This document shows, piece by piece, positions 47,901 through 60,679 of a stretch of DNA of 64,000 nt (positions within the stretch are counted from its first letter, which is position 1; every line of letters begins with the position of its first letter). The notes under the pieces are model-generated. The model had not been told where the DNA came from. It made no database searches and was given only the letters and a program-made list of their open reading frames with translations. The translations under genes and the position numbers were made by a program. Location: contig OW285188.1 of NCBI GenBank assembly GCA_935421135.1, positions 23,971,233 through 24,035,232 on the forward strand, read 5' to 3'. This DNA comes from Bugulina stolonifera (Eukaryota; Bryozoa; Gymnolaemata; Cheilostomatida; Bugulidae).

Positions 47901-50900
47901 CTATCTGGCTAGTTTACGCATCATATCTGAGAGCTGGCTAAAACTAGGGCGCATGTCTTTGCTACAAATATAGAACAGTGAATAGTACAATAAACTTCAA
48001 TTGAATAAAATCAAGGTTGCTTTATGGACAATATGATATTTAACGATTCTCAAAGTTGAAATATTCTGCACTGGTTCACTGGGACATGTACATTGTATAT
48101 CCAGAGATGCCACATCAAAAACTCTTGGTTGTACTGTGTTAAAATATTTCACTAAAACTTATAAACATATGTGGTTGTCTACCGACTACTCACTGGGGGT
48201 TGTATACCGACTACTCACTGGGGGTTGTATACTGACTACTCACTGGGGGTTGTATACCGACTACTCACTGGGAGTTGTATACTGACTACTCACTGGGAGT
48301 TGTATACTGACTACTCACTGGGAGTTGTATACTGACTACTCACTGGGGGTTGTATACTGACTACTCACTGGAAGTTGTCTACCGACTACTCACTGGGAGT
48401 TGTCTACCGACTACTCACTGGGAGTTGTATACTGACTACTCGCTGGAGGTTGTATACTGACTACTCACTGGGAGTTTTATACTGACTACTCACTGGGAGT
48501 TGTATACTGACTACTCACTGGAGGTTGTATACTGACTACTCACTGGGAGTTTTATACTGACTACTCACTGGGAGTTGTAGACTGACTACTCACTGGAAGT
48601 TGTCTACCGACTACTCACTGGGAGTTGTATACTGACTACTCACTGGAGGTTGTATACTGACTACTCACTGGGAGTTTTATACTGACTACTCACTGGGAGT
48701 TGTATACTGACTACTCACTGGGGGTTGTATACTGACTACTCACTGGGAGTTGTATACTGACTACTTACTCGTACTGCCAGCACTCTAACATAACCTTGTA
48801 CACTTCTGGTGGACATTCTGGAGGTCTCTCCAACCTCTTGTCTTCGTCTATCATTCTTATGATCTCTGCTCCTTTTAGTTTCTACAGTAGTAATAACGAG
48901 TACAAGTACGATACACACACCGAGCAACACTTAGTACGGTTAGTTATTTGCAGATAAGGTCAGAGATGAAGGTGCATTTCAAATTTTCTAATGCATAAAA
49001 CAAGATATATGAATGTATACAACTAGGCAGTAAAGCATATCCACTTGTGATTTGTGATGGAGGATTTTTGAATAGAATGAAATGCCAAAAAACTACACAA
49101 ATATGCGTCTTATCAACCTTGGTTCCGTTACTACTTGAGACGGCCTTGATCAAAGTATGTAACTTTTCTTACATGTGATTGCTTATGTTACCTACAGTAT
49201 AACTTACAGTGCTACCTACAATATCACATATAGAGTAACCTACAGTATAACCTACAGTGTTATCTACAGTATATATAACCTACAGTGTTACATATTATAG
49301 TACAACTTGAGGTGTTACCTACAGCATAGCCTACAGCTAATACCCAAGTAAATGAATAGGCATTGCATATGCTCACCTGATATGGTTTACCACCTCTTGA
49401 TGTAGCCTCCCACAGAGTCACTCCGTAACTCCACACGTCTGATTTAGAATCAAATTTGAAGTAATATATGCATTCTGGTGCATACCATTTCAGGGGCCAT
49501 TTACCAGCAGCTGATGCCTGGAGAATTTAATAGAGAATGTGATGATAAGTGATTACCTTATATTCCTACATGACATCACAGGCTCTATTGAACCTTGTTA
49601 CTATGTGCAGCATACGTAGTGAGTACGCAGTACATGTTCCCTGCATATACACATACGATACAGACCAATTTATAAAACATACCTTATAGTAGTCACCATC
49701 CATGCCTAGTGCTTTAGACATGCCAAAATCACTAATCTTGGCAAACTGTTCATGAACCAGCAGAACGTTTCTAGCTGCAAGATCTCTATGCACAAACTTT
49801 TGAGATTCCAAGTATTTCATTCCCAATGCCACTTGGTGCATTATCACTATAATCCTTGACATCGTGAGGTTGCTGAAAGTATACAAAGTTCTAAGTGTAT
49901 ACCTAGGATATGTTTCAGTCAGAGTCATCCAACTTTGAATAATTTACCAGGTCCTATACTTATACAGTAGGAAGAAGAGTCAAACTTACGGATTTTCCTT
50001 CAAATATTTGTTGAGTGGACCACAGGGAGCCAACTCCAGTACTAACATGATAGTCTCAGCGTGACACACCCCTATCAGCCTCACAACGTGTCTGTGTTTA
50101 AGAGCCGCCATTATCCTAGCTTCCTTCAATATTTCCTCCTGTAATTTACAATACCAGTCATACAATATCAAACTAAGCATCTGCAGGCTGTGGCCACTTT
50201 ACCATTCCACCATTCGATTATTGTAGGGGTCGTCAGCAAATCTACATAATATTTCCCAAGCTTGTTACAGTCACAAGTTTCTACCTACTTGTACTTGGAA
50301 AAAGTAACATTAAAATAATGATCTTAGTTTGGATTCTTGCCTTAAAATGTTAGAAAGATACATTGTAACCCGATGTAGGAATAGCATCAGCGCACAACCT
50401 TTCTATTATAGTGAGCCGGAATTACACACAATATAATGCACACTGCACTAAAGCAGGAAGTATAACAATTTAGTGATTAGAGAGACAAAGGAAATAAGCC
50501 TCATCACATGGCATAATATGGGTTCACAGGCTGCTGGCTAGGTAACCGCTAGATGCTGACAAAGTAAACCAATATAGAGTATATTATTATTAACCTGCCA
50601 TATTATGTGTACATGCATCCATCATCAAATTTTACATGTAAGTTGCAGTTGTGTAATTATTGACAGCCAACCATGATAGTCCATCAATAATTACAAAATG
50701 GGGCGAGATTATCAACGATGTGCAAACGACGGCAAACAAACAACCCAGAAGTACTGACCACTGCAGATGCAAACACAACTCCAACTAACGCCTGATAGAA
50801 TGACTTATATGTTATTGAGAGAGACATTCTCCAGTACTAGATTTTCCAATGTTAGAGTTTATAGAACAAGGGAGAGGATAACTTCAAGAGAGAGAGAGAG

Positions 50901-53900
50901 AACACAATAAGTACTGTAGTTTTACCTTTTTAGCTTAGAGCCCTAAATTATTAAATTATATAAATGGAATAGATTATCTACTGAAAAGTAACACAATATG
51001 ACATAGTTACGATAAACATGACATCACTAGGATAGTCACAACATGCTGGTGAATACCTTCTCTTATATACTAACCTTGCCGGCTTCATCATCAAGTTTTA
51101 GTGTTTTCACTGCCACTGGAATGTTAACTCCATCGCGCTTATATATGCCTTTAAGAACAGAGCCAAAACAACCTGCTCCTAGTTTGTCTTTCAACTCCAA
51201 ATCGCGTAATGGAAGGTTGAAAGATGCTTCATTTGTTGGCACAGAATCGTATATTTTCTGAGTTTCGTCATTAACGTCCATTCCCATGCCCTGCTGAGCT
51301 GAAATAGATACAACATTCAACATTAGATGGTGTGCGATACCTGACCAAGAAACCCTGTTCTATCATCTTACTCAAGTGGCAGAATGGAAATACTAGTAAA
51401 ATGTGAGGTGATATTATAATGAAGATTTAAAAAATTAAGAAAGTTAAAAAATGGTTCATACATACATATCATATGGTTCATATATGCATATCATATGGCT
51501 CATACAAGTTTATACATGGGAGAACATTATATGTATGGATGTTATCTCTTGTGGGCAGCAATGACTCCCGAAATGGAGCAGCTGAGATGACAAAAACGAC
51601 ATATTGCGGAGAGCAGATAAAACATCATTCTAAGATACACATGTGCATGATGTAGTTGTAAGCATAGATATATATGGTAGATTTGCAGATGTCACAGAGT
51701 GGCCTAGTCAACATAATATGTGAAGAACTTGACGGTACGATGTAGGCATTATGAACAATTTTCTGCTATACCAAAGCGTAAACCACAAATCACGACAAAT
51801 GCAAGCCTACTTTTTGACGACAGGTTCTTCATACATGATGAACTATGATGGCCCAATTTAATATATATTACTCTATACTCTAGCACTAGGAGAGCAGAGA
51901 ATATTATGAGCATTACTGTTGGTAGCAGAGCAGAGATCATAACCCATTACCATAGTGGAAGATGCCGCTCAGTGTTAGAGAGCTGCTATGGAAGGAGGAA
52001 AGAAGTCGAGTGAGTTGAAGGTTACTTGAGAGTTGGAACAGTCCAACACTATATTAGATAGTAGAGAGGCTGGTCATCATTCACACTACTCACAGTCAGA
52101 CAATTATGGGGTATTTATTTCATACATTCTTAGAAAGAGAATACTGTACAACCAATTATGGGACAAAACTATATACAGGTGAAGAAAGCAGTAGCTGTTG
52201 TAGCCCGTTAGTTACATGGGAACTCACTCAATCATTGCCAACACTACCGATCAGGACATTGTTAAATTAGACGTGCAGGGATAGGGTTTAGTCTATATCT
52301 ATCTAAAAAGTGTTACAATAGGAAAGATGCTACCACCCCAAGCACAACAGGAAGTGCACACTGTGACCAATCACTTACTACGACCCCTTGTTGGGGGACG
52401 GGGGGTTTCTGGTTCGTCCCAAACCGCATCAGCTATATGGCGGTTTATGCCCCCTGGTGGGATGGATGGAATGGGTAAAGGTCTGAGGGGTTGCTTAAGT
52501 AGGCGTCCATTGTTGTCTTTAAAATATATCAAAGTCATTGCTATAATATACAGCGAGTAAATACATCAAGTAAAGACAAACATTAAAATAATTACAAAAG
52601 CAATAAAATAATTTAATTTTTCAACCATTTAGTAATGTCTCCGAGACATTTAATACATTTTTAAATGGAAATCAATATCAAAAGATGATTAAAATGAATC
52701 TGAATCGACCTGAAGAATCGTTTTCCTCCAGTATATTAATTAGCAGTGAACTTATACAAACAAATAATAACTTGATAAATAACAAGTAAGACATTTTAGC
52801 TAACACAGCAATTAGTAATTAAATAATATAGACTATGTTAAGTGAATAACAACCTCTAAACGATGGAGTATTCGAAAGACTTGGTGAGTTCAGATGACTT
52901 GAGCTAACTCTCAGAGGTGCTACAATTATAGAACCATTCATCGATATAAACAATAATTGATGCCAGCGCACACTAACAGGAGTAAATGAAGCAATGGAAC
53001 ACCCAGTAACACATAATAGCATGTAGTGACAAATGGTATTCCAACACCCCACATTTTTAGTGTCTTTGTGACATAACTTACAGGCACACACCAAACCATA
53101 CAAGTAGTATATAATATTATGATATGCTGTTTCCTGGATTTCGTTTGCCAAAATTACTAGACAGACGACATACATATATTGTATAGAGCAGACAATACAA
53201 CTATATGTTCTAAATAGGAATAAGTACACCACTACACTGTAGTATGGCTATATCATTACTAAATCATTAGAATATCAGTCTCTAGTAGTACAATCCAGTG
53301 GTTACCTTGATATCCAGGCACCACACAGGGGACTTTAAGAGGACAAAGTAGTCCATCAGCTTTGTTGTGGTAATGGTCCACCATCTACAAGGACAATCAT
53401 ACTAAATGTGACACTTAGAAGGCATGTTTGGTAGAAGTACATAATGAGAAATTAACCTTTCGATTCCCAGTGTACTACCTATCTCTAAATTAGTTTTGGA
53501 ACAGCAGTAAGTGACCATATTTGTGAACTGTCTGTGTATCTGTTGATTAACTACAGTACACTTGTGGCCATGTGCATATAACAAACCTACAGCATACAGC
53601 TGGTAACTGGTACACCTAGCAATGCACCCTATACCTATATTTAAGTACAGACTAAACAACTGACTACAGACTTGTCAACTACCCATTTATTCTCATCTTC
53701 AATTTAGTAAGTAGGCCTGTGTAAGGAGACATCTACTGTAAGAGTTTGGAGCATTGAGATTTGAGGATATAAAATATACCATTTGAGTGAGTCACGGAAT
53801 CGCTAGAATATACCAATGAGCATTGAGAGTTCATAGGAGCTGTAATCATAGGAATAGTCAAACACTCAATATTATATTACCTCTATAAGACTTTCAAAGT

Positions 53901-55840
53901 TTGGACCATTCTCAATAAAGTACAGTCTGTTCCTGGAGCTAACTATGTAATGCTTGGGTTCCCCTCGGTAGCTCAGAGTTAACCTAAATTCTCCTTTATC
54001 TTTCTGAAATCTTAGTCTAGAACAATCAAAATATTAGTGCAGTTACTTATGCTGAACTATAGGCACAGATATAGGATAAGAAACACACCAAACTAACTAA
54101 AATCCTATGAGGTGGTGAGATGTTGGACCAGTGATCTACATGCTATGTACATGTTAGATACCTCACATCAGCACATATGACTAATACCAAGGACCCAAGA
54201 AACAGGTTATTACAATGGCCCTGTGTCTACTCAGATACCCTAATACCTATGTTATTATAGCTGTCACCTAAGAGCTATTAGTGCTATTAATCACAAGTAA
54301 TACAATGACTTGATGAGTAAGAAAGATTTGACAGACAAGGATATGTTGTAATTACCGTTACCACTACTACTAAGTATATATACATGATTGTACACTGGTA
54401 CAGTGTGTATACTGTATACTCTACTACAATAACATAATATCATCATCTGCAATGTTGCAACTTGCTACTGTACAACCTCTTTGAGCAATGATACCAACAG
54501 AGTAAATACATGAACATTTTGTAAATATATACAATATAATATACACAATGCACGTTTATATTTACACAAAAATTTTCTGAAGCCCTATAAACTAAATTTA
54601 TCAACTTCTACTAAATGTTTTTACATTTGCCCCAAGTACTGATATTACATGTACAACCGCTATCAGGGGCAGAATGCATGTAAATCAAGAAAAGAAAAGA
54701 CTGCTCAACTTACAAATATTTCCCGTCTTCATGTCCGGAGCGTGAGAACGCCCGCTCTGCATCTTCTCTTCCGATATTGCCATGGAACCAGGGCTGTGTT
54801 TTGTGTAGATTAGTCTTGACCTCATTAATGAGTCTCCGCCTAGTGTCGCCTTGCAACAGTTCGTTTTTAGGGGCCTAGATAATGACGAATTCAACATAAG
54901 CATTAGCTTACAGGTTTTATGTGACCTGTACCTTAAAATTCAGTACAAAAAACCCCAATACACTGTCTCTCACTTACATGATGTGTGTATTTATTTAGAT
55001 GAGCTAGCTAGTTTGGATCCCTAGATGGTAAGGACATACATTACTTGTGTACTCACATCAGCTCCCACACGGAACCCATAAACGGCTAGATTGGTATGCA
55101 ATAGTTGATAGAGTAGCACCTTACCCTCATACCAAGCTCCCTGGCTTTCTCCAGCAGTTTTTGCTCAAGATCAACAGAAGAAATTCCTCTAAATACAACA
55201 TAGGATTCACTCGGGTGTCTGTTACAAGGAATTGTGGGATATGTCAACAGCCCGTCTCTATGAGTCCTGTGGTATTCTATTAGTTCTACTGGAGTATTAA
55301 ATTTTTTACCATTTTCTATCATAACTCTGCCATCTGCCTGGGTTTCCAGGCTATAATGGTGAATGCTACAAAATCAAGTGCATGCAAGTTAAACAAGTTA
55401 TAATACTAACATTATACTGTATGTATAATGCACATGCATATACGTTAAAAGCATTGAATCGAAAAGTGGTTCATAACATACTATAATGCAGTGGATTCAA
55501 CTGAATGACAAAAACGAATGGTTGCTGATATTTACGATTAGATAAATTCAATTTTTGTAACTAGCCAAAGAGAATTCATCAATTGGTCTATAGTTCCTAA
55601 CAATCTATTGTACCCGAAGCAATATAGATAATAGGAACATTGTCTAGTAAATGGTGTGATAGCAACATACTTGTTGTGGGCACATAGAGACAGTACATAG
55701 TCTCCCATCCTCTTCGTGCTCTCCCGAAGTAAGAATAAGCCATCTTGACAGCCTCGGTCTCTCAGTATCTTCTCACTCTCATCCCTTGTAATCCTGCCGT
55801 AGAAATATGCCTGCTGCCCGATAGCCCTAGCTCCACTCAT
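47901..55840 (-). CDS. SYK: SYK-family tandem-SH2 tyrosine kinase
   Basis: Twelve exons: 55671-55840, 55125-55365, 54714-54874, 53881-54016, 53306-53384, 52379-52516, 51075-51298, 49990-50138, 49683-49872, 49377-49517, 48769-48881, 47901-47961; all phases agree, 600 residues (human SYK 635). It is a cytosolic kinase that binds doubly phosphorylated ITAM-type tails through two SH2 domains. N-SH2 is at about 12-107 (GLFLLRES, Arg39), C-SH2 at about 165-255 (KYLLR, Arg193) and a Pro-rich linker at 256-340 with one SYK-like tyrosine (KIYDSV, Tyr325). The kinase has the GAGCFGSV loop, Lys373, Glu389, HRDLAARN (Asp463), DFG (Asp481), twin activation-loop tyrosines DGDYYK (494-495) and [20 protein letters not shown]. 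It lacks the PH/SH3 regions of TEC or SRC kinases. The last exon adds only 20 residues and follows an intron filled with a 25-bp array. Confidence 0.95.
48176..48768. repeat. 25-bp minisatellite carrying repeated 5' splice sites, SYK intron 11
   Basis: The unit on the plus strand is about GACTACTCACTGGGAGTTGTATACT, repeated at exact 25-bp steps from 48184 to 48759: 24 registers. On the SYK (minus) strand each of 22 units reads GTGAGTAGTC, one reads GCGAGTAGTC (copy at 48434), and the terminal copy next to exon 11 reads GTAAGTAGTC and is the actual donor. The array therefore includes the real splice donor and fills about 73% of the 807-bp intron. Confidence 0.95.
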
Positions 55841-56515
55841 GCTATTTAACTACTTATGCTCAGTCGTAGACATCAAGCCTTTCTGTAAAAATGATATCAC
55901 ATGATGTTATGAACACTCATCATTCACACTGCAAGAAAATAATTATATTGAGAACAAAACACAGAAATTAATAGACAAAACTAGGCATATGATAGGCCTG
56001 TACTATAAACTTCCTTGTTTCTCTATTTTATTATATATGGAGTATCAGAAAATCCACTGCAATGAATGCAAATGGAAACAAAAGGAAAAGCTTACTATGA
56101 TTAACCCCAGCACCAGTCACGTACAAGTAGATATTTGTATCGAATGTTTGTCTGAAACATTTATTGCGATGCTGGGTTGACTTTCACCGCAAAAAACTCT
56201 TAGAATTTCTCTACAAGCCTGTTTAGGCCTACAGTAGTTAAACCTACTACGCTAGTTTGATACATTTCCTAGTTTGATACATTTCGGGTTAGTCACAATT
56301 TATAGATAGTGCTTGTAGCCACCGTAATTGAGTCTTTATGGCTAACTATATGGAATTAATAACTATTATATACCCAAAGCCAAACCAGCCAGCAAAGGTA
56401 CATCATAAAACTAAACATGTACTCTGTCCCACAATGTGTTCCATAAATTATAGTGTCTTTGTGACCTGTTAGGTTGCAAAGATTCTACTAGTCATGGGTC
56501 TAGCTACAATTCTGA

Positions 56516-56692
56516 ACAATGTAGCCGTGTTTTATCCTGGGCTCCTAGTCCCCCAAAACAGTGCCTATGTTGGCGATTCATTGTAGAAGTGGCATTGGAG
56601 ATCTCCTGCATATATTCTGGGCCCAAGGTCTTCAGTAAATCGTCAACACTCCCACATTTTACATTGGAGGGCTTGGAACCAAGGCTAAACAT
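56516..56692 (-). other. unidentified open frame
   Basis: The minus strand reads about 60 residues (MFSLGSKPSNVKCGSVDDLL, later YMQEISNATSTMNRQHRHC) to a stop. Composition is more protein-like than its surroundings, but there is no recognised family and no clear splice context. It may be a fragment of a mobile-element or host gene. Confidence 0.2.
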
Positions 56693-58916
56693 GGTCACTC
56701 TGATTAGTACCAATTTGGATGTTCTTTTGTTAGCCTTATAGTGACGTATTATAATGAAATACTGCACATATTCACCACATACAACATTTCAGATCAAGTA
56801 TAATTACAGTGTATTTCCCATACAAAGTGCAAAATACTATACCATTGTATGTACTCACTTTATAAATATAAAACTCTTGCTTAGGTTTATCTGTTATGGG
56901 TTGACTAGGTACTAAAATAATACTATAGACATAACTAGTTGAATATTTACTTTAGTTTTGTGGGTTAAATTTTATAGTTATTTACGAAATGTAGTGTTTG
57001 TATATAAACTGGTATTCAACAATGAAAAACAGGTTTTTTATTCTACCAATAATTCAATATTACTATGGCATTGTTCATAAGATCATTTTTGTCAAGCATA
57101 TATTCTATTCAGACATCTAAATGCTGTGATTCACTTCGCTGTAATCCCACATTTGAAACAGTGTTTTTGCTATATATGAAGTTATAATAACCTAGGGAAC
57201 AGTGATGCATTAGCTTAATCTAATATCTTCAAATAGTAGAGCTTTGCCATCTAGTATAATAGCCTGTATTGATTAGGGAAACATATCAAGGCAATATAGT
57301 GCAGTAAAATGATTTGAACCTTAATATCTGGTGAAATTAGCATCCACTCCGAAGTAAAATTAGACAGTTTTTAGAGCACTGACTAATGCAACATTTATGT
57401 TAAGTTTCAGCACAACAAACTAATTCCTAGTCAAGTATGTTGTTCCTGGTACAACCAAACTACATTATCTGCCGTAAAGAGTTGCATAAATATCTAATAC
57501 CAGATATTGCTCATAGGCCAGATATAGGTTAACTGAACACTGTTGATCGTTCGACCAGAAGTGAAACTGATTAACTTCTAAACGCTTGGGGGATAATTAT
57601 TGATAATAATTTGCAATGAAATAATGGATAGAAAAGGTCGCGGTGGCAATGATATTCAAGATACGCTTACAAAATTATACGGACTATTAAAACTTGGGCC
57701 ACATGGGATTACTTTTGATAAATTAAAAAAGGACCAGTTTCTGTCTATGATTCTGTAACTAAAATACTCAAAACAAACACGGAATCATCTCACTATCGGA
57801 GCTGTGCCACACTGGGATGTGAATGATTTCTAATCAGGCGTTTTGACCAGAAATGACAGTCTGTTGCTAGACAACATATCATGTGGCCAATAAGAATTAT
57901 GCTGAAGTTTGTGCGATGGTCTATTTAGTTGAGAGCAAGTAAACCGTAACATGAGTGGAAAGATTTTTCAACTGCTTGTGGGTTTGGGATGACAATTACA
58001 AGCATAGTAGTCAGGCTGAACAGTTTTCTACATGTATATTTCGCCAGAATCGGTAGAGTGTAGAAAGACAGTTATGTCTTTTTCTGAAACTGAACTTGAA
58101 AATACCAGCATGTTGGGTCTTGGCCTAGACGAACATACATGTAAATTGTGCACTTTTCTGGCCCAGGAAGAGACTCCATCGACTTAAACAGAGCAGATGG
58201 TCACTCATCTAATCAAGCATAACCCAAATCTGCTGCTTAGAAATTTGAATTTTGGAAGGCTAGTGGGTAAAGTTTGAGGAACTGCATTATGCATGCTTAT
58301 CGTCATACATGCAAGTTAAGTTGTCCGTTGATTGTCCGATACTCAGATGAAATGCTATTTTTCGGTAGAAAAAAGAATCTTAAATCATCATGACAGATGA
58401 ATTAAAATTCATACCCCATGTGGTGCCGAGTGATATAATATAAAATACATACATTATTTAAACTAAAGAGCTTTACCCTTTTAGTTAAGCTGTCTGTATG
58501 AGTAAGGTAGCATTATGAAACCGTTATACTTCACAAGCCCTTGACACTTTGCAGACTACTTTGATTAGTCTGAGAAAATTGTATACATAGGCTTCCATGA
58601 AGTGTGTGCATGAAGTTGAATAGCTGCTAGTGTAACCTGAGTGCAACAAGATAAGGTATTGTTTGTAAGACTTGAACTCAATCATAGTGTCCGGATACTT
58701 ATAGCAAGGTTACATTACCAGGAGCACCTATCTGGCTTACAGTGGTTATATGTTTTTATTATAATTCTTAATACAAGCTGTTTAAACTATTATAATTTGG
58801 AAAAGACCTAACCAAAAGTCCATTAGTCTTTTCAATTTTATATTTAAATAACATTATGAAGTCTAAGTTATATACTTGATAGAGTAAAAACTCACTTAAC
58901 TGAGTAATAATGCGTA

Positions 58917-58938
58917 AAGTGAAAGTTAACTTTCACTT
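58917..58938. repeat. 22-bp perfect palindrome
   Basis: AAGTGAAAGTTAACTTTCAC followed by TT is its own reverse complement. No surrounding gene was identified. Confidence 0.9.
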
Positions 58939-59189
58939 AGATTGCTATGCCTATCATTGGGGTTGAATCTCACACTTTCATCTCTGAAATTTTTATAGAT
59001 CCAAAAGCAGTCCTGGTTCAACCCGAATCACAATTGTTCAGATTAATTATATCCGCTTCAAAACACTCTGGAGAAGTAAAAGCAGCGAAACTTTACAATG
59101 AATACCAATTACTGATTGTTGTTAGTTCTTGGCGAAAAATAATAAAAGAGTTGATCAGCTTTTTTACATACGGGGAATAACAAAGCACC

Positions 59190-59860
59190 CTGCCTCATTC
59201 CTGAGGAAGAATTAGTTTCAGTACTCGAAGCCCGCAGAGAAATTCTATCAGGAATATTTATAAACCTAAGAACTATTTGCCAGCAACGATTTAATTCTAA
59301 AGTCTTCCTACAGCCAGGAAAAAGTCAATAATGACTTCTCTAACCTAAGTGAGGTTAACCAATTAGTATAAAAGCCAGCACATTTTCTGTATCAAATCAG
59401 TTGTTGATTGTGCTCTAATAACGCAACATCTCCTAACTCAACCTAGAGGCTTACTCTTGTAGGCGGGTAGCTCCACCCACAGGTCTTCTTAGACCTAAGC
59501 GGCTCGAGCTCACTCCATACTCGTTTAAGCAACTCTTTCTACACTCCTTGTGAGTTCTACACCATTGGACTTTAGCCGATCCCGGATTCTTTATGAATCT
59601 AGCGTCGGGTCTAAGTTCTTAGATTACTACTACATCTTTCTACACTCCTTTGGAGTATAAACCTACAAACCTACGTCGACCCTGGACTTTTTCATGAGTC
59701 TCAGCCTCGGCCTACGTCATTATCAACAATACTAGAGCAATAACTAACTGTTCAGTCTTTATGTAATGTGTGGAAGGTAACTTGGTCGCCCTCTACCAAC
59801 TTCCAAGTCCTTCCCATACCCGTGCCATATCGGCACTCGTATGTAACACAGCTCAAAACA
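59190..59860 (+). other. GC-richer, LTR-like block
   Basis: Base composition rises sharply above the AT-rich surroundings and falls again after about 59860. A TATA-like GTATAAAAGCCAGC lies at about 59367, very like the TATA segment of the solo-LTR-like unit at 40609 (GGTATAAAAGCCGAG). Repeated phrases such as TTTCTACACTCCTT occur twice (about 59539, 59636). I could not fix ends or a target duplication. It may be an LTR or a decayed retroelement end. Confidence 0.3.
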
Positions 59861-60679
59861 TTACAATACATTATTAATTAGGCTTATTTTAAATGGGTAA
59901 ATAAGAATTAGAATAGAATAGCAGGCTAACGGAGTTAGACTTACAGGAGAAAGATAACAAAGCAATAGAATAAGAATAGGAATCCAATCTTCAATCTAGC
60001 TATTTTCTATCTTCTCGCTATAGGCTACTAATACTTGCTATACTACTAAACGTAGACTACTAAACTAATTTTTGATTGGATATGTTGAAATTGAAAGTAA
60101 AAGCTTAGTTTTGATGTATTTTTATTTTAATTTTAAATTTATTTATAATTATTTTATATTATAATTAAATAATAATAATACTTTATCATATCATATAACA
60201 ACAATAATAATAAATAATAATAATTATAATATTAATATAGATATTAAATATAAATAATATAATTATTATTATAATAATGGTTAATGTTTATGTTATAGTA
60301 CATGCATATATAATATTGTGAAAGTAAAGCGGACAAGTCAAATGGCAAATTGACAGAACATACTTAATCTAACGTTGTGTGAGCTATCATTCTACAAGGC
60401 ACATTCACCATGTAAGTAGTAAAAGTTAATTTCTAGCTAGGAGAAGACACTACAAAAACCGTGAACCAAGAAGAGGAAGTTGGATATTTGTAAGTTGTGA
60501 GAGCTGGAATCGCGGACTCTGAACATTGAGGGGACAACTTTACAGTAATGTCAATGGTACAACAACTCCCATTTTGAGTTTGTACCCGAGGATGTACACT
60601 TTGCACATGGACATACATGTAGCTAATAAGGGCTTCCATGACTTGTATTGTTTTATTTGTGAATTGTAATAGTCCTTAT

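Noticed and set aside
48173..48770. CRISPR-like array of evenly spaced 25-bp units
   Set aside because: Units are contiguous with no unique spacers, in a eukaryotic intron. It is a minisatellite.
52819..53232. 137-codon minus-strand open frame rich in Cys/Tyr/Ile
   Set aside because: It lies within a SYK intron between two phase-matched exons. No signal or domain pattern; AT-rich chance frame.
54001..54012. Acceptor TTTCAG (exon 4 of SYK starting at 54003)
   Set aside because: It would break the reading frame with exon 3 (phase 2). The acceptor 13 nt upstream (TTCTAG, exon start 54016) keeps the frame and restores the SH2 Arg-containing segment.
58947..59180. 77-codon plus-strand frame
   Set aside because: No recognisable family and no splice sites; it ends in front of the LTR-like block. 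Insufficient support for a gene.
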